Below, in pieces: positions 44,251-54,598 of a DNA stretch of 64,000 nt. How positions within the stretch are numbered: position 1 is the stretch's first letter; each line of letters opens with the position of its first letter. Origin of the DNA: Catonella massiliensis. Lineage in GTDB: Bacteria > Bacillota > Clostridia > Lachnospirales > Lachnospiraceae. The stretch spans positions 1,550,001 through 1,614,000 of the forward strand of contig NZ_JAEPRJ010000001.1 in assembly GCF_016651435.1 (NCBI RefSeq). The letters run 5' to 3'. A program made the translations under genes and the position numbers. A model generated the notes under the pieces. It was not told where the DNA came from. It saw only the letters and a program-made list of their open reading frames with translations, and ran no database searches.

Positions 44251-45876
44251 TTAATAAATTCTATATTTACCAGGTTTACTGTAATTACCGTATATCTTCT
44301 TTCCTCCAACCTTTACAAAGGCACGGACCTTCACATAGTAAGTTTTTCCTGCCTGAGCCTTGTTTATCATAAACTTGGTCTTTTTCGGAGAATTAGAAAT
44401 CATTTTCTTTGCGTGACGGAATTTTTTATTTTTAGCAAATACCACTTCATATCCGCTCACACTATCATTCTTACTTACCTGAAGCTTTAGCTTGCCACGC
44501 TTTGAAGCTTTGTTGTAAGAGCTGCTTGAAGCATACACGTATACATTCTTTGGTACAACAGTTACCTTCTTTGACTTTATTATCCTGCCATCCGGAGTAG
44601 AAACTGTTATCTTCGCAGTACCGTACTTGTTGGCTTTACAGTACTTTTCATAATCGTACTCAAATACTCCACCGTTCTTATCATTACCAAGACTTAACAC
44701 ATTGCTGTCAACCTTGATTTTTACTACATCACTTGCACTTGATGGGAGAGTCCTTATATTAAGCCTTACATGCTCTCCTATTTTGATGGTTTTTGGAACT
44801 CTAGATAAGGATATGCCAGTCACAGGTTCCAAATCAAAGAAGGAAACCTCATAGGAAATAGGCTCGCTTAGCCCCGTAATCTTAACGCCAAACCTCTCTC
44901 CATTTGCATACCTTTTTATTCCGTCAGGTCTGAATATAATACAGCCGCTCAAACCATAGTTTACATTATTTACGTTAAAATATCCGTCAGAATAAGCTTT
45001 GCTAAATTGCCAGGTTTTGTTATCTCTATACCTTGTAAGCTCCACCTTAACATCAGAAGGGTTAACTTCATATCCAAGTGAAATACTCCAAGGAAAATCA
45101 GAATTAATATACTCAGTAGGCATATTCATAGCAGGCCATATCACACCGTATTCGGGAGAGCTGCCAAAGGCACCGTCATGAGCATAGGTCGCTGAAAAAT
45201 TGTTGTAAAATCCAAATCCTATAGACTTCATGGAAGGATTGAGTATCCAGCGTCTATGGCCAATCCTATCAATGTTAGTTGAGTCGCCGTCATTCATGTA
45301 TCCTAACACAATACCTGAGTCTATATTGGTATAACCCATTGCAAGATTGCTATGAGCTGCTCCCTCTGCACCTAGTCTGTATAATACCTCCGACATACCA
45401 TAAGGCTTTGATGGAGTATGTGAGAGCTTACCGTTTACAGCACTGACTACACTTGCCCCCTGTGCAAGCTTTATGTAATTCTCATTTAATACCACGTTTG
45501 AAGACAATCCCGCTATATATCTAATCTGATTGATGGTATTCAGAGCAGACTGCATAGTCTTCTTATCTAATCTTCCCAGAGAATAAGGTGCTCTTCCTAT
45601 AGGCATTTCTTCAAGCTTTGCTATAGAATAAAAATCTGACGGATGCTTTTTTACAAATCTCCTTATCTCATCCACTGTTCTATAAGCTACATTTATACCC
45701 TTACTTTTATTATTATCTGCTAAAACACCATCTATACTTACATTTTTTATCTTTGAGCCATTATCCTCTGCTTTAGCAGTATATATATTATCATTTATAT
45801 GTGTTACAGGCAGCGCAGATATCATAATCCCGCATACCAAGATGGCAGTTAATCTATGCTTAAATCCTTTTATCAA
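44251..45876 (-). CDS. Secreted CAP-domain protein, copy A
   Basis: 541 residues. Signal peptide (basic start, then AILVCGIMISALPV), CAP/SCP-like domain about residues 115-230 (LNTINQIRYIAGL, LAQGASV, IDRIGHRRWILNPSMKSIGFG), a beta-rich middle with Ig-like segments, and a C-terminal fibronectin-like tail (VSGYEVVFAKNKKF, GKTYYVKVRAFVKVGGKKIYG). Start is TTG with GGAGGAAG upstream. It resembles its upstream neighbour along its whole length, so the two are tandem paralogues. Extracellular; no catalytic residues are evident beyond the CAP pocket. Confidence 0.85.
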   Translation of the reverse strand: MIKGFKHRLTAILVCGIMISALPVTHINDNIYTAKAEDNGSKIKNVSIDGVLADNNKSKGINVAYRTVDEIRRFVKKHPSDFYSIAKLEEMPIGRAPYSLGRLDKKTMQSALNTINQIRYIAGLSSNVVLNENYIKLAQGASVVSAVNGKLSHTPSKPYGMSEVLYRLGAEGAAHSNLAMGYTNIDSGIVLGYMNDGDSTNIDRIGHRRWILNPSMKSIGFGFYNNFSATYAHDGAFGSSPEYGVIWPAMNMPTEYINSDFPWSISLGYEVNPSDVKVELTRYRDNKTWQFSKAYSDGYFNVNNVNYGLSGCIIFRPDGIKRYANGERFGVKITGLSEPISYEVSFFDLEPVTGISLSRVPKTIKIGEHVRLNIRTLPSSASDVVKIKVDSNVLSLGNDKNGGVFEYDYEKYCKANKYGTAKITVSTPDGRIIKSKKVTVVPKNVYVYASSSSYNKASKRGKLKLQVSKNDSVSGYEVVFAKNKKFRHAKKMISNSPKKTKFMINKAQAGKTYYVKVRAFVKVGGKKIYGNYSKPGKYRIY

Positions 45877-46006
45877 GACTTACTTCCTCCATTTTTTAAA
45901 CAATTACCCAAACTAATAATATTTTACACTAAAAGCAACAAATTGTCATGAGAAATTTAGGTTTTTTTTTATAAAATTTTAGTTAAAACTAACTATATCG
46001 GTCTAA

Positions 46007-46039
46007 AAAGGCTTACCGTATCAATTCCTGTAAGCCTTT
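46007..46039 (-). terminator. Terminator behind CAP-domain copy B
   Basis: AAAGGCTTAC (46007-46016) pairs with GTAAGCCTTT (46030-46039); on the minus strand the stem is followed by TT and the arm ends in T5. It separates the two CAP genes, so each needs its own promoter. Confidence 0.75.
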
Positions 46040-46052
46040 GGTTATTTTATTA

Positions 46053-47696
46053 TTAGTATATCCTATATGTATCTGTCTTGCTATATGCTCCGTATATCTT
46101 TTTACCACCAACCTTTACGAAGGCACGAGCTTTGATATAATAAGTACGTCTTGATAATGCATTATTTATTGTAAACTTTGTCTTTTTATATGAATTTGAA
46201 ATCAACTTTTTAGCATATTTGAAGTTCTTATTTGTGGAGTATAAGACCTCATAGCCGCTCACAGTCTTGTCCTTACTTACTTGCAAGCTAATCTTGCCAT
46301 ATTTTGTACCATATATATATCTGCTTTCTGTAGAATAAATATATACATCTGAAGGGATAACAGTTATCTTCTTTGACTTCGTTATTCTTCCATCATAAGT
46401 AGATACACTTATGGTTGTCGTGCCATATTTGTCTGCTTTAATATCGAACCCGTTGTCAGCATCATAATCATATATGCCGCTGTTCTTACCTTTACCTAGG
46501 CTTAAAATCTTGCCATCTACCGTAACTCTAACTATTTTCTTAGCACTTTCAGGTAAAAACTTGATACCTAGGTCTAAATTCTCACCTAGTCGGATAATAC
46601 TCGGCGTTTTATCAAGTGAAAGTCCGGTAATAGGCACCAAGTCAAAGAAAGATACCTCATACGACAGCGGTGCACTAAGCCCTGTGATATTAACTCTGAA
46701 TTTCTCCCCTGCCACATATTTTTCGATTCCATCAGGCCTGAAAATGATACATCCCTGCTTACCATATCCGCCATTATCTACATTAAAATAACCATCCGCA
46801 GAAGACTTGCTAAACTTCCAGGTCTTATTGTCTGAAAGCCTAATAAGTTCTACCTCTACGCTGTCACTTACTGCATAGCCCATCGATATGCTCCATGGGA
46901 AATCCTTGTTAAAATACTCTGTAGGCATATTCTGTGCAGGCCAGATTACGCCGTATTCAGGTGAATAGGCTGATGAGTCATCTAAAACATAGGCAGCGGT
47001 ATAATTGTTGTAATAGCCAAAGCCTGTTGCCTTCATAGAAGGATTTAACAGCCAGCGTCTGTGTCCCAGCCTATCTATGTTTGAAGAGTCGCCATCCTCC
47101 ATATAGCCATATACTAAGCTGGTGTCTATATTGTTATAGCCCATAGCTATATTGCTGTGAGATGCACCCTCTGCACCTATTTTGTATACTTCATCTGACA
47201 TTCCAGCAGGCTTTTCAGGATTATGTGTAAGAACGTCATTTACAGAATTTACCACGCTTGCCCCCTGAGCCTGTTTTACGTACTCATCATTTAATACCAC
47301 ATCAGAAGAAAGTCCTGCTATATATCTAATCTGATTAAGTGTATTGAGTGCAGACTGCAAGGTCTTATACTTTAATCTTCCAAGCGAATACGGTGCCTTA
47401 CCAAGAGGCTCTTCCTCATATTCTACAGGCGATGTAAAATCAGCAGGATGCTCCTTTACAAACTCCCTGATTTCATCTTCTGTATGATAGTCTACATTGA
47501 CACCTACATTTTGCGTGTTTACACCAGAGTCATCGCTGTAATCATCATCCGTATACAGATTGGTATTACTGTTATCGTAGTATTCGTCCGCCTTGGCAAG
47601 ATAAGCATTATTCCCCGTATTTACAAAAGGAAAACCCGTAATTATCACACCTGTTAATAATGCAGCTATTATCTTACTCTTACATCTTCTTCTCAT
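46053..47696 (-). CDS. Secreted CAP-domain protein, copy B
   Basis: 547 residues. Signal peptide (MRRRCKSK, then IIAALLTGVIITGFPFV), an acidic Asp/Tyr/Asn linker near residues 35-65 that copy A lacks, the CAP domain (LNTLNQIRYIAGL, IDRLGHRRWLLNPSMKATGFG) and the same Ig-like and fibronectin-like C-terminus as copy A. AGGAGGGAG precedes the ATG. The pair probably arose by tandem duplication and then diverged mainly in the N-terminal linker and the C-terminal repeats. Confidence 0.86.
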   Translation of the reverse strand: MRRRCKSKIIAALLTGVIITGFPFVNTGNNAYLAKADEYYDNSNTNLYTDDDYSDDSGVNTQNVGVNVDYHTEDEIREFVKEHPADFTSPVEYEEEPLGKAPYSLGRLKYKTLQSALNTLNQIRYIAGLSSDVVLNDEYVKQAQGASVVNSVNDVLTHNPEKPAGMSDEVYKIGAEGASHSNIAMGYNNIDTSLVYGYMEDGDSSNIDRLGHRRWLLNPSMKATGFGYYNNYTAAYVLDDSSAYSPEYGVIWPAQNMPTEYFNKDFPWSISMGYAVSDSVEVELIRLSDNKTWKFSKSSADGYFNVDNGGYGKQGCIIFRPDGIEKYVAGEKFRVNITGLSAPLSYEVSFFDLVPITGLSLDKTPSIIRLGENLDLGIKFLPESAKKIVRVTVDGKILSLGKGKNSGIYDYDADNGFDIKADKYGTTTISVSTYDGRITKSKKITVIPSDVYIYSTESRYIYGTKYGKISLQVSKDKTVSGYEVLYSTNKNFKYAKKLISNSYKKTKFTINNALSRRTYYIKARAFVKVGGKKIYGAYSKTDTYRIY

Positions 47697-47834
47697 ATCT
47701 CCCTCCTATTTTAAACAAAAAATAACCCAAACTACTTGTATTTTACATTATTCTGATTCAGGTGTCAAAATATTTGACTACCTAATCCACAATCATAAAA
47801 TACTCTCAGTAATTTGGGTTATGTTTACTTATAC

Positions 47835-50800
47835 TTATCTAAACTTAACTGTATATACTTCAAAAGGCCTAAGCTTCAGGCTAACTGCCTTCACTTTCTT
47901 TCCATAAGCATTGACAGCCTCTTCTACCTTAAGCTCCTCTTCTTCATTTTCAAGGAGGTCACAGGTAAATGCCTTGTTAAACTCAGTATCTACCAAAAGC
48001 TTAACTGTAGTCTTTGCATTATCTCTCTCAAAAAGTCTGATTACAGTGCCTTCACCTTCCTCAGCCTTCTTGATTGTCTCTATTACAACATTCTTCTTAT
48101 CCACATTTGCGAAGGAATATACATCCTCAGCCATAGCCTTCTTCACTGTCTTTAGTGGCTGGTTAAGATTGTACGCTTCATCAGAAACATTGCTATAACG
48201 CCAGCTCTCTGCGTGAGGATAGAGGGCATAGGTAAAGAAATGCTCTTCCTGGTCAGTAGTAGGATTAGGCTCAATACCGGACTTAATAAGAGTGAGTCCA
48301 AGTACACCGTCTCTTATTGAGTGCCCGTACTTGCAGTCATTAAGGAGGGCTACACCATAGTGTCCCTCTGAGAAGTCCATCCACTTCTGAGCACAGCTTT
48401 CAAACCTCGCCTCATCCCAGCTTGTGTTGGTATGTACCTTTCTTACTGCATTACCGAACTGAATCTCAAACGTAGCCTCATCTGAGTGAATATCTACAGG
48501 GAAGTGAACCTTAAGGAGATGCTGATTATCCTTCCAGTCTACATAGGTTTCGAAGTCTATTCTCCTGTTATCTGCATAGAAGTGAATCTTCTGTCTGATG
48601 AAGGAGTTGCTTATCTTTCTCTCTACAAGAAGGGTAGCTCTTACTTCACCAATTTCAATCCACTCTAACTTTTCTACAGAGAGAGCATCCCAGTACTTTT
48701 CAGTATAGAAGATATCTATATCCCAGTTATCATAGTAAATAGGCTTATCCTCATACATGCGAAGAAGATTGCCCTTTTCTCCTGCTTTAAGTACCTCTCT
48801 ATCATTTTCCTTGTCAAAAATACTTGAAAAAAGAGCATTTTCATCAAGTTCAATCTTATAAAATGGAGTCTCAAGGCTCTTGTCTCCATTAAGCGTAAAA
48901 GGACTTTCAGGCTTTGCTTCTGCCTTATCAAAATACAGGGTCCTATATCCCTTTGAAGGGATATTCTCTACAAAGGCAATGGCTCCATCCTTTGTTGCCT
49001 GGACCTTTACTGCACTTCCATCCTCGTACTTAAGTCCCTCATAACTTCCTTCTGGAAGTATGGCAATATCTGAACGGTTATGTCCTGTAGTATTCCATAC
49101 AGTTATACCTTCTTTATCCTCAGCAAGTGTTTCAAGTCTTGCTGAAGTCTCCTTCTCAAGTTCCTTTGCAATACGTGCATACTCTTCCTTTGTTACCTCG
49201 TATACTTCTTTGATTGAAGAACCCGGAAGTATATCATGGAACTGGTTAAGAAGGACAATCTTCCACATGTCATCAAGCTCTTTAACAGGATAAGCAATCT
49301 TCTTATCTGCAAGAACTGAGAAGAATTCAAGGTCCATAAGTCCAAGCTCTGACTTTCTGTTGCTTCGCTTATTCCTTGCCATAGAAGTATAGGTTCCTCT
49401 GTGGTACTCAAAGTAGAGCTCACCTTCCCAGGTCTCAAGCCTCTTGTTGTCCTTAACCTTTGCCTCAAGCTCTTCAAAGTATTTACCTGCGAATTCTCTT
49501 CTTACCTTAGGGATACCCTTAACTCCCTTTTCCATTCTTCTAGCGGTTTCAAGCATTTCTCTGGTAGGACCGCCGCCACCATCACCAAAACCGTATGAGA
49601 TAAGGATGTCGTTATTAATACGCTTGTTCTGATAACGCTCCCAGCCTCCCATAAGTGCGTCAGGATGAAGCTCACCGTTGTAGGTTGTAAAGAAATTCAC
49701 CACAGGCTGCCCTATGCCAAGTGTGGTTATCATATGTGTGAATATCTCTGAACCATCTATACCACGCCATATAAAGGTATCGTTAGGTATCTTGTTAAAC
49801 TGGTTCCAGGCAAGCTTGGTTGTCATAAAGTACTTGATTCCGCTTCTCTTCATTATCTGAGGAAGAGAACCTGAATATCCAAATACATCTGGAAGCCAAA
49901 GTACCTTGTTGTCTACACCAAATTCATCCTTAAAGAATTTCTTTCCATGCATGAACTGCCTTACAAGTGACTCACCGGAAGTGAGATTACAGTCTGCCTC
50001 AAGCCACATACCGCCCTCAGGCTCCCACGCTCCCTCTTTAACCTTTTCTTTTATCTTCTCATAGACTTCAGGATATCTTTCTTTGAGGAATACATAGAGC
50101 TGTGGCTGACTTGACATAAACTTATACTCAGGATATTCCTCCATAAGCTTAAGTACTGTAGCAAAGCTTCTTGCAACCTTTTCTCTGGTCTGTGCAACCG
50201 TCCACCACCAAGCCACATCTATATGAGTATGTCCTATACAGGTAGCTATTACATCGCTATAGCCTGCCTTCTCCTCATATAAGGCTTTTTTAAGATACTC
50301 GCGGGCAGCCTTAATTCCATCATAAAACTCTTTTGTATAAGGAGTTCTAAGGTCTAGGAAGTTAACCGCAGTATTGAGAATTTCTTCAATATCCTGCCTG
50401 TTCTTATCATCCTCAGCCATCCTAGGGAAGGCGGCAAGCGGTACCCAAAGGTCAAAGTAAAGACCTTCCACTTCCTCATCAATCTCGATGATGGATGCAA
50501 TGAAGAGGAACTCATCGTGAAGAATTCCGCTATATGCCTGTATATCAAAGTTAATCTCATCCCCACTCTTAAAGTTCTCTCCAAGGAAAAGGAGTCTGTG
50601 GTTCATGTCCATTCCCTGTACTATTTTATTGTTGATAAATACAAGGAACTGTGGGTTCTTAGCATCATCCCATTCATCAATCTGTGTAGCAAGCTTTAAG
50701 AAGATTCTCTTTCCTGCCATGCTCTCAGGAACCACGAATTTCTTCTTAAACCAATAATGCTTGTCCTTGCCATACCAGTGCATATTTAAGGAATCAAACT

Positions 50801-50951
50801 CTGCAAAGTCAGGCCCGGCACTTTCTGCCTCCTCAGGTCTAAAAAACTGTCCTTCTTTGTACTGCCATTTATCCAGTTGAAGCTTTTGCTTCACCTTAAG
50901 CTTTTCAAGATTGTCACATATAACCTTGACACGCTTATCTAAATATCTCAT
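47835..50951 (-). CDS. Alpha-mannosidase, glycoside hydrolase family 38
   Basis: 1038 residues, no signal peptide, so cytoplasmic. Zinc and substrate-binding GHTHIDVAWWW is at about residue 245, and the nucleophile Asp lies in LWLPDVFGYSGSLPQI. The C-terminal half is the GH38 beta-sandwich region. It removes terminal alpha-mannose from imported glycans. Last gene of the leftward glycan set; AAGGAGGG precedes the ATG, 22 bp after GH130. Confidence 0.93.
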   Translation of the reverse strand: MRYLDKRVKVICDNLEKLKVKQKLQLDKWQYKEGQFFRPEEAESAGPDFAEFDSLNMHWYGKDKHYWFKKKFVVPESMAGKRIFLKLATQIDEWDDAKNPQFLVFINNKIVQGMDMNHRLLFLGENFKSGDEINFDIQAYSGILHDEFLFIASIIEIDEEVEGLYFDLWVPLAAFPRMAEDDKNRQDIEEILNTAVNFLDLRTPYTKEFYDGIKAAREYLKKALYEEKAGYSDVIATCIGHTHIDVAWWWTVAQTREKVARSFATVLKLMEEYPEYKFMSSQPQLYVFLKERYPEVYEKIKEKVKEGAWEPEGGMWLEADCNLTSGESLVRQFMHGKKFFKDEFGVDNKVLWLPDVFGYSGSLPQIMKRSGIKYFMTTKLAWNQFNKIPNDTFIWRGIDGSEIFTHMITTLGIGQPVVNFFTTYNGELHPDALMGGWERYQNKRINNDILISYGFGDGGGGPTREMLETARRMEKGVKGIPKVRREFAGKYFEELEAKVKDNKRLETWEGELYFEYHRGTYTSMARNKRSNRKSELGLMDLEFFSVLADKKIAYPVKELDDMWKIVLLNQFHDILPGSSIKEVYEVTKEEYARIAKELEKETSARLETLAEDKEGITVWNTTGHNRSDIAILPEGSYEGLKYEDGSAVKVQATKDGAIAFVENIPSKGYRTLYFDKAEAKPESPFTLNGDKSLETPFYKIELDENALFSSIFDKENDREVLKAGEKGNLLRMYEDKPIYYDNWDIDIFYTEKYWDALSVEKLEWIEIGEVRATLLVERKISNSFIRQKIHFYADNRRIDFETYVDWKDNQHLLKVHFPVDIHSDEATFEIQFGNAVRKVHTNTSWDEARFESCAQKWMDFSEGHYGVALLNDCKYGHSIRDGVLGLTLIKSGIEPNPTTDQEEHFFTYALYPHAESWRYSNVSDEAYNLNQPLKTVKKAMAEDVYSFANVDKKNVVIETIKKAEEGEGTVIRLFERDNAKTTVKLLVDTEFNKAFTCDLLENEEEELKVEEAVNAYGKKVKAVSLKLRPFEVYTVKFR

Positions 50952-50973
50952 AAATCCCTCCTTAAGCCTAGGT

Positions 50974-51957
50974 TTATAGTGCGTTCTTTTTCACGTAGTC
51001 AAGAAGTCTCTCTACAGTTGTAAATGCAAGCCCTGTGACTGTATCTGCACAGCCATAGTATATAGCAATCTTTCCACTTTCTTTATCATGTAAGGCAGCA
51101 CAAGGGAATACAACGTTTGGAACATCTCCCATACATTCATACTGCTCCCAAGGAGCCATAATATAATTCTTGCTGCGGGCAATCACCTTCCAAGGCTCAT
51201 CCATGTCAAGGAGTGCCGCTCCCATACGATATACAAAGCCGTTACAGGTGTTAATTACACCATGGTAAATCATAAGCCAGCCTTCAGCTGTCTCGATAGG
51301 AATAGGACCAGGTCCTATCTTAGTTGACTGCCAGGCAGAAATGTCATCTTTAATTGTACCCATTACGTGTCTATGCCTGCCCCAGAACTCCATATCCTTA
51401 CTCTGGCTTATAAATATATCACCAAAAGGTGTATGACCGTTATCACTTGGTCTGTTAAGCATCATATATAGACCGTTTATCTTTCTAGGGAATAAAACTC
51501 CGTTTCTGTTAAACGGAAGGAAGGCATTTTCAAGCTGTACAAACTTCTTAAAATCAAAGGTGTAAGCAACACCTATTGTAGGACCGTGATAACCGTTACA
51601 CCAGGTCACATAGTATCTGTCCTCTATAAAACAAACTCTAGGATCATATCTATATTCTCTCTTAAGTATCTCTTCATCTGCGCCTTCAAACTTGATAGGC
51701 TCATCTTCTATCTCCCAATTAATTCCGTCTTTACTCTTACCAACAAAAATATCCATACTTATGGAACGGCTGTCACATCTAAATACCCCTGCAAAGCCGT
51801 CTTCAAATCTAACCACTGCACTGTTAAACACACTGTTTGAAATCTTGTTTCCATCTCTTCCTATAATCGGATTGCCCGAATATCTCCAAACCGGCTCTTT
51901 TCCTCCGGTATTATCTTCCTCCCAAGGTATCTGAGGTAATTTATTCTCACTATTCAT
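50974..51957 (-). CDS. Glycoside phosphorylase, family GH130 (beta-mannoside type)
   Basis: 327 residues, five-bladed beta-propeller family. NPIIGRDG near the start, FRCDSRS, the proton-donor Asp in YDPRVCF and the later [10 protein letters not shown] and YHGV segments are characteristic of GH130 mannoside phosphorylases. With GH38 and GH20 beside it, phosphorolysis of Man-beta-1,4-GlcNAc is the likely reaction, but the exact acceptor is inferred. Start taken at 51957: AGGAG has 7-nt spacing to it and only 1 nt to the ATG two codons before. Confidence 0.88.
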   Translation of the reverse strand: MNSENKLPQIPWEEDNTGGKEPVWRYSGNPIIGRDGNKISNSVFNSAVVRFEDGFAGVFRCDSRSISMDIFVGKSKDGINWEIEDEPIKFEGADEEILKREYRYDPRVCFIEDRYYVTWCNGYHGPTIGVAYTFDFKKFVQLENAFLPFNRNGVLFPRKINGLYMMLNRPSDNGHTPFGDIFISQSKDMEFWGRHRHVMGTIKDDISAWQSTKIGPGPIPIETAEGWLMIYHGVINTCNGFVYRMGAALLDMDEPWKVIARSKNYIMAPWEQYECMGDVPNVVFPCAALHDKESGKIAIYYGCADTVTGLAFTTVERLLDYVKKNAL

Positions 51958-51986
51958 CTTCATTCTCCTGATATTCTAATCTTGAA

Positions 51987-52040
51987 AAGAGTTTTTTCCG
52001 TCAATCGTCACATTACGGACAAATTCGGGAAAAAACTCTT
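51987..52040 (-). terminator. Hairpin between binding-protein gene and GH130
   Basis: AAGAGTTTTTTCC (51987-51999) pairs with GGAAAAAACTCTT (52028-52040) in the 130-bp gap. On the minus strand TTC follows. It may partly terminate or stabilise mRNA so that the abundant binding protein exceeds the enzymes. Confidence 0.65.
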
Positions 52041-52092
52041 CTATTTTCATAAAACAGTGTCTAATTTTGTCTTATGTTTATCTGTAATTTAA

Positions 52093-53604
52093 TTATTTTG
52101 CAGCGTTAATCTGCTCCTGAGCCTTCTTCTGCATATCGTCAAAGCCTGCTTTTCTCATCTCTTCCATCATCTGTGGAACTACCTTCTCAGGATCAGATGT
52201 ACCTGTGAAAAGCTCACTCTTATACTTGTTGTATATCTCAACGCAGTTAACCATTTCATCTTCAAAATCAGTTACATCCAAGTTGATACCAAGTACAGGT
52301 GATGCGATAGCCTTAGCGTTAAGCTCCTTAACCTCATCCCACTGATTGAAGTCTACATCATCTCTCTGTGATACGATGAAGAATGAACCCTGTGTATAAC
52401 CAGCCATCTTCCACTCGTCGTTGTTCTTGTGAACCTTCTTGTCAGCTGTGTATGTCCAGTCATCACCTTCAAGACCATAGAAGAATGAATCTCTTACATA
52501 AGGATCTGTGTTTACAAGCTCTAAGAACTGAAGAGCCTTGTCAGGATGCTCACAGCTAGCTGAAATACAGTTAAGAGAACCACCAACTGTTACGTTTGAA
52601 ATAAGTGTATCGCCCCAAGGCACTGCTACTACTTCCTCACCCATGTTAGGACCCCATACTGTCTTAGCGGCACCGCTCCAGCCCTGCTCAATACCGAAAG
52701 GTCTGTATTTTGGCTTCTCAGCAAGTGTAGCTGCGTCAGCATTGATAAGTCCGTCCTTGTACCACTTATGAAGTAGTTTAAGCTCTTTCATAACATCTTC
52801 CTGCTCGAAGATAGGAACAAGCTTCTTAGAGCTGTCTGAGAACTTTACACCAAGTGCTGGAAGCCCCATGCTGTCATAGTTCTTTGCAAGTGAGTTAGAT
52901 ACACCTTCCTTATTAAGGATAAATGGTGCTGTCTTCTCGCCATTCTTAATCTTTGTTAATGGCTCTGTTAAGTCCTCAAGAGTCTTTAACTTGTCAACAT
53001 CAATATTGTACTTCTCAAGTAACTTCTTTACAAAGATAAAGTAAAATGTCATTGAGCTGTCCTTATATGTAGGTACAGCATAAATCTGTCCGTTTACCTT
53101 TGTTGCATTCCAGTAGTCTTCTGGCATAGATGCAAGAAGCTTAGGTGCGTTATCCTTAAGAAGGTCTGTAATATCAAGGAATGCTCCCATCTTTACATCC
53201 TGTACATAGGTATTAGCATTGGTAAACATAATGTCATAGTCACCACCTGTATTTACAAGTGTACTTCTTCTGCTGTCCCAATCACCCCAGCTTACTACTT
53301 CAACGTCGATATTTACACCGATTTTATCAGCTAAATACTTGTTGATATTTTCCTGCCAGGCCTTGTAGTTATCAGGCTGGCCGCTGCCTACCTGTACCCA
53401 CTTGAGATTTACTATCTCGCCTGTCTTTGCATCACTTGTCTTAGATGCAGAGCTTGAAGTCTTGGAGGCAGAAGCTGCCTGACTGGTTGTGCTTGTCTTA
53501 GACTGGCTTGTCTTTTCCTCAGTCTTTGCTCCACAAGCTGCAAGGTTAAAAACCATAGATGCTCCAAGAGCTAAAGCTAACAGTTTTCCCCATCTTTTTT
53601 TCAT
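52093..53604 (-). CDS. Sugar-binding lipoprotein of an ABC transporter
   Basis: 503 residues. Signal peptide ends at the lipobox LAAC, so Cys is lipidated; a Ser/Thr/Lys-rich linker follows, then a solute-binding domain of the long LplA-like oligosaccharide class. Anchored outside the membrane, it hands oligosaccharides to the two permeases encoded upstream. Ligand inferred as mannose-containing glycans from the enzymes. AAAGGAGAAC precedes the ATG. Confidence 0.92.
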   Translation of the reverse strand: MKKRWGKLLALALGASMVFNLAACGAKTEEKTSQSKTSTTSQAASASKTSSSASKTSDAKTGEIVNLKWVQVGSGQPDNYKAWQENINKYLADKIGVNIDVEVVSWGDWDSRRSTLVNTGGDYDIMFTNANTYVQDVKMGAFLDITDLLKDNAPKLLASMPEDYWNATKVNGQIYAVPTYKDSSMTFYFIFVKKLLEKYNIDVDKLKTLEDLTEPLTKIKNGEKTAPFILNKEGVSNSLAKNYDSMGLPALGVKFSDSSKKLVPIFEQEDVMKELKLLHKWYKDGLINADAATLAEKPKYRPFGIEQGWSGAAKTVWGPNMGEEVVAVPWGDTLISNVTVGGSLNCISASCEHPDKALQFLELVNTDPYVRDSFFYGLEGDDWTYTADKKVHKNNDEWKMAGYTQGSFFIVSQRDDVDFNQWDEVKELNAKAIASPVLGINLDVTDFEDEMVNCVEIYNKYKSELFTGTSDPEKVVPQMMEEMRKAGFDDMQKKAQEQINAAK

Positions 53605-53662
53605 GTTAAAGTTCTCCTTTCACTTTTTACACATTTTATCTAAAAGCTTAATAGCTTAAGAT

Positions 53663-54583
53663 TTAACCCTTAACCGCACCTATTGTAAGTCCGGTAACAA
53701 AATATCTCTGGAAGAATGGATAAGCACAAGCTATAGGAACTACTATAACTATGGCAATCGCCATTCTTACTGATTCTCTTGGCATGGTTGCCAGATATTG
53801 CTGAATACTTACACCACCATCCGGATTGCTTGCAAGGAACTGTATGTTCTTGACCATGCTGTTAAGCAAAGCCTGAAGTGATATGAGGTCCTTATTTCTT
53901 ATGTAAAGAGATGATAAGAACCAATCATTCCAGTAACCAAAGCTTAAGAAAAGTCCGATTGTAGCAATTACCGGCTTTGATATAGGGAGCACTATTTTGC
54001 TAAATATACCAAGCTGAGTAGCTCCGTCTATCTTAGCCGACTCAATAACCGAGTCAGGTATTGTGGTTCTAAAGAATGTCTTACATATAATTATGTTAAA
54101 AGACGAAACTGCAAGCGGAAGTATGAGTGCCAAAAGCGTATCACTAAGGTTCAAGAGCTTGTCGTTTACAACGTAGCTTGCAGCAAGACCACCGTTGAAT
54201 ATCATCGGTATGAATATAACCCAGGTAAAAAAGTTCTGTAGCTTATAGCTCTGTCTTGAAAGTACATACCCCATCGAGGTAGTAAGACCGAGTCCGAGGA
54301 TTGTACCTCCCATTGTTACTATCACCGATATCCAGAGTGCCTTTAATATCATAATCCTTTCTTTCCAAAGATACAGATAGGCTGCACTTGAAAGCTCTGC
54401 CGGTACAAATCTGTAGCCATACTCAGCGAGAGAAGCCTCAGATGAAATCGAAATAATAAACACGAAAATTACCGGCACTATACACATTAAGGATAAAATT
54501 ATAAAAATAATATTGAAAACAATGTTTGTTCCGGACTTAATCTGGTTAAGTCCTTTACCCTTCTTTACATTTTTATTTTCCAC
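53663..54583 (-). CDS. ABC transporter permease, LplC/YtcP type
   Basis: 306 residues with six predicted membrane helices. The EAA loop is EIAKIDGATQLGIFSKIVLP-like (ESAKIDGATQ, KIVLPISKP). It starts with GTG, with AAGGAG upstream, and follows the other permease by 15 bp. No ATPase gene is present in the locus, so a shared MsmK-type ATPase encoded elsewhere is probably used. Confidence 0.92.
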   Translation of the reverse strand: MENKNVKKGKGLNQIKSGTNIVFNIIFIILSLMCIVPVIFVFIISISSEASLAEYGYRFVPAELSSAAYLYLWKERIMILKALWISVIVTMGGTILGLGLTTSMGYVLSRQSYKLQNFFTWVIFIPMIFNGGLAASYVVNDKLLNLSDTLLALILPLAVSSFNIIICKTFFRTTIPDSVIESAKIDGATQLGIFSKIVLPISKPVIATIGLFLSFGYWNDWFLSSLYIRNKDLISLQALLNSMVKNIQFLASNPDGGVSIQQYLATMPRESVRMAIAIVIVVPIACAYPFFQRYFVTGLTIGAVKG

Positions 54584-54598
54584 TTTAATTCTCCTTAG

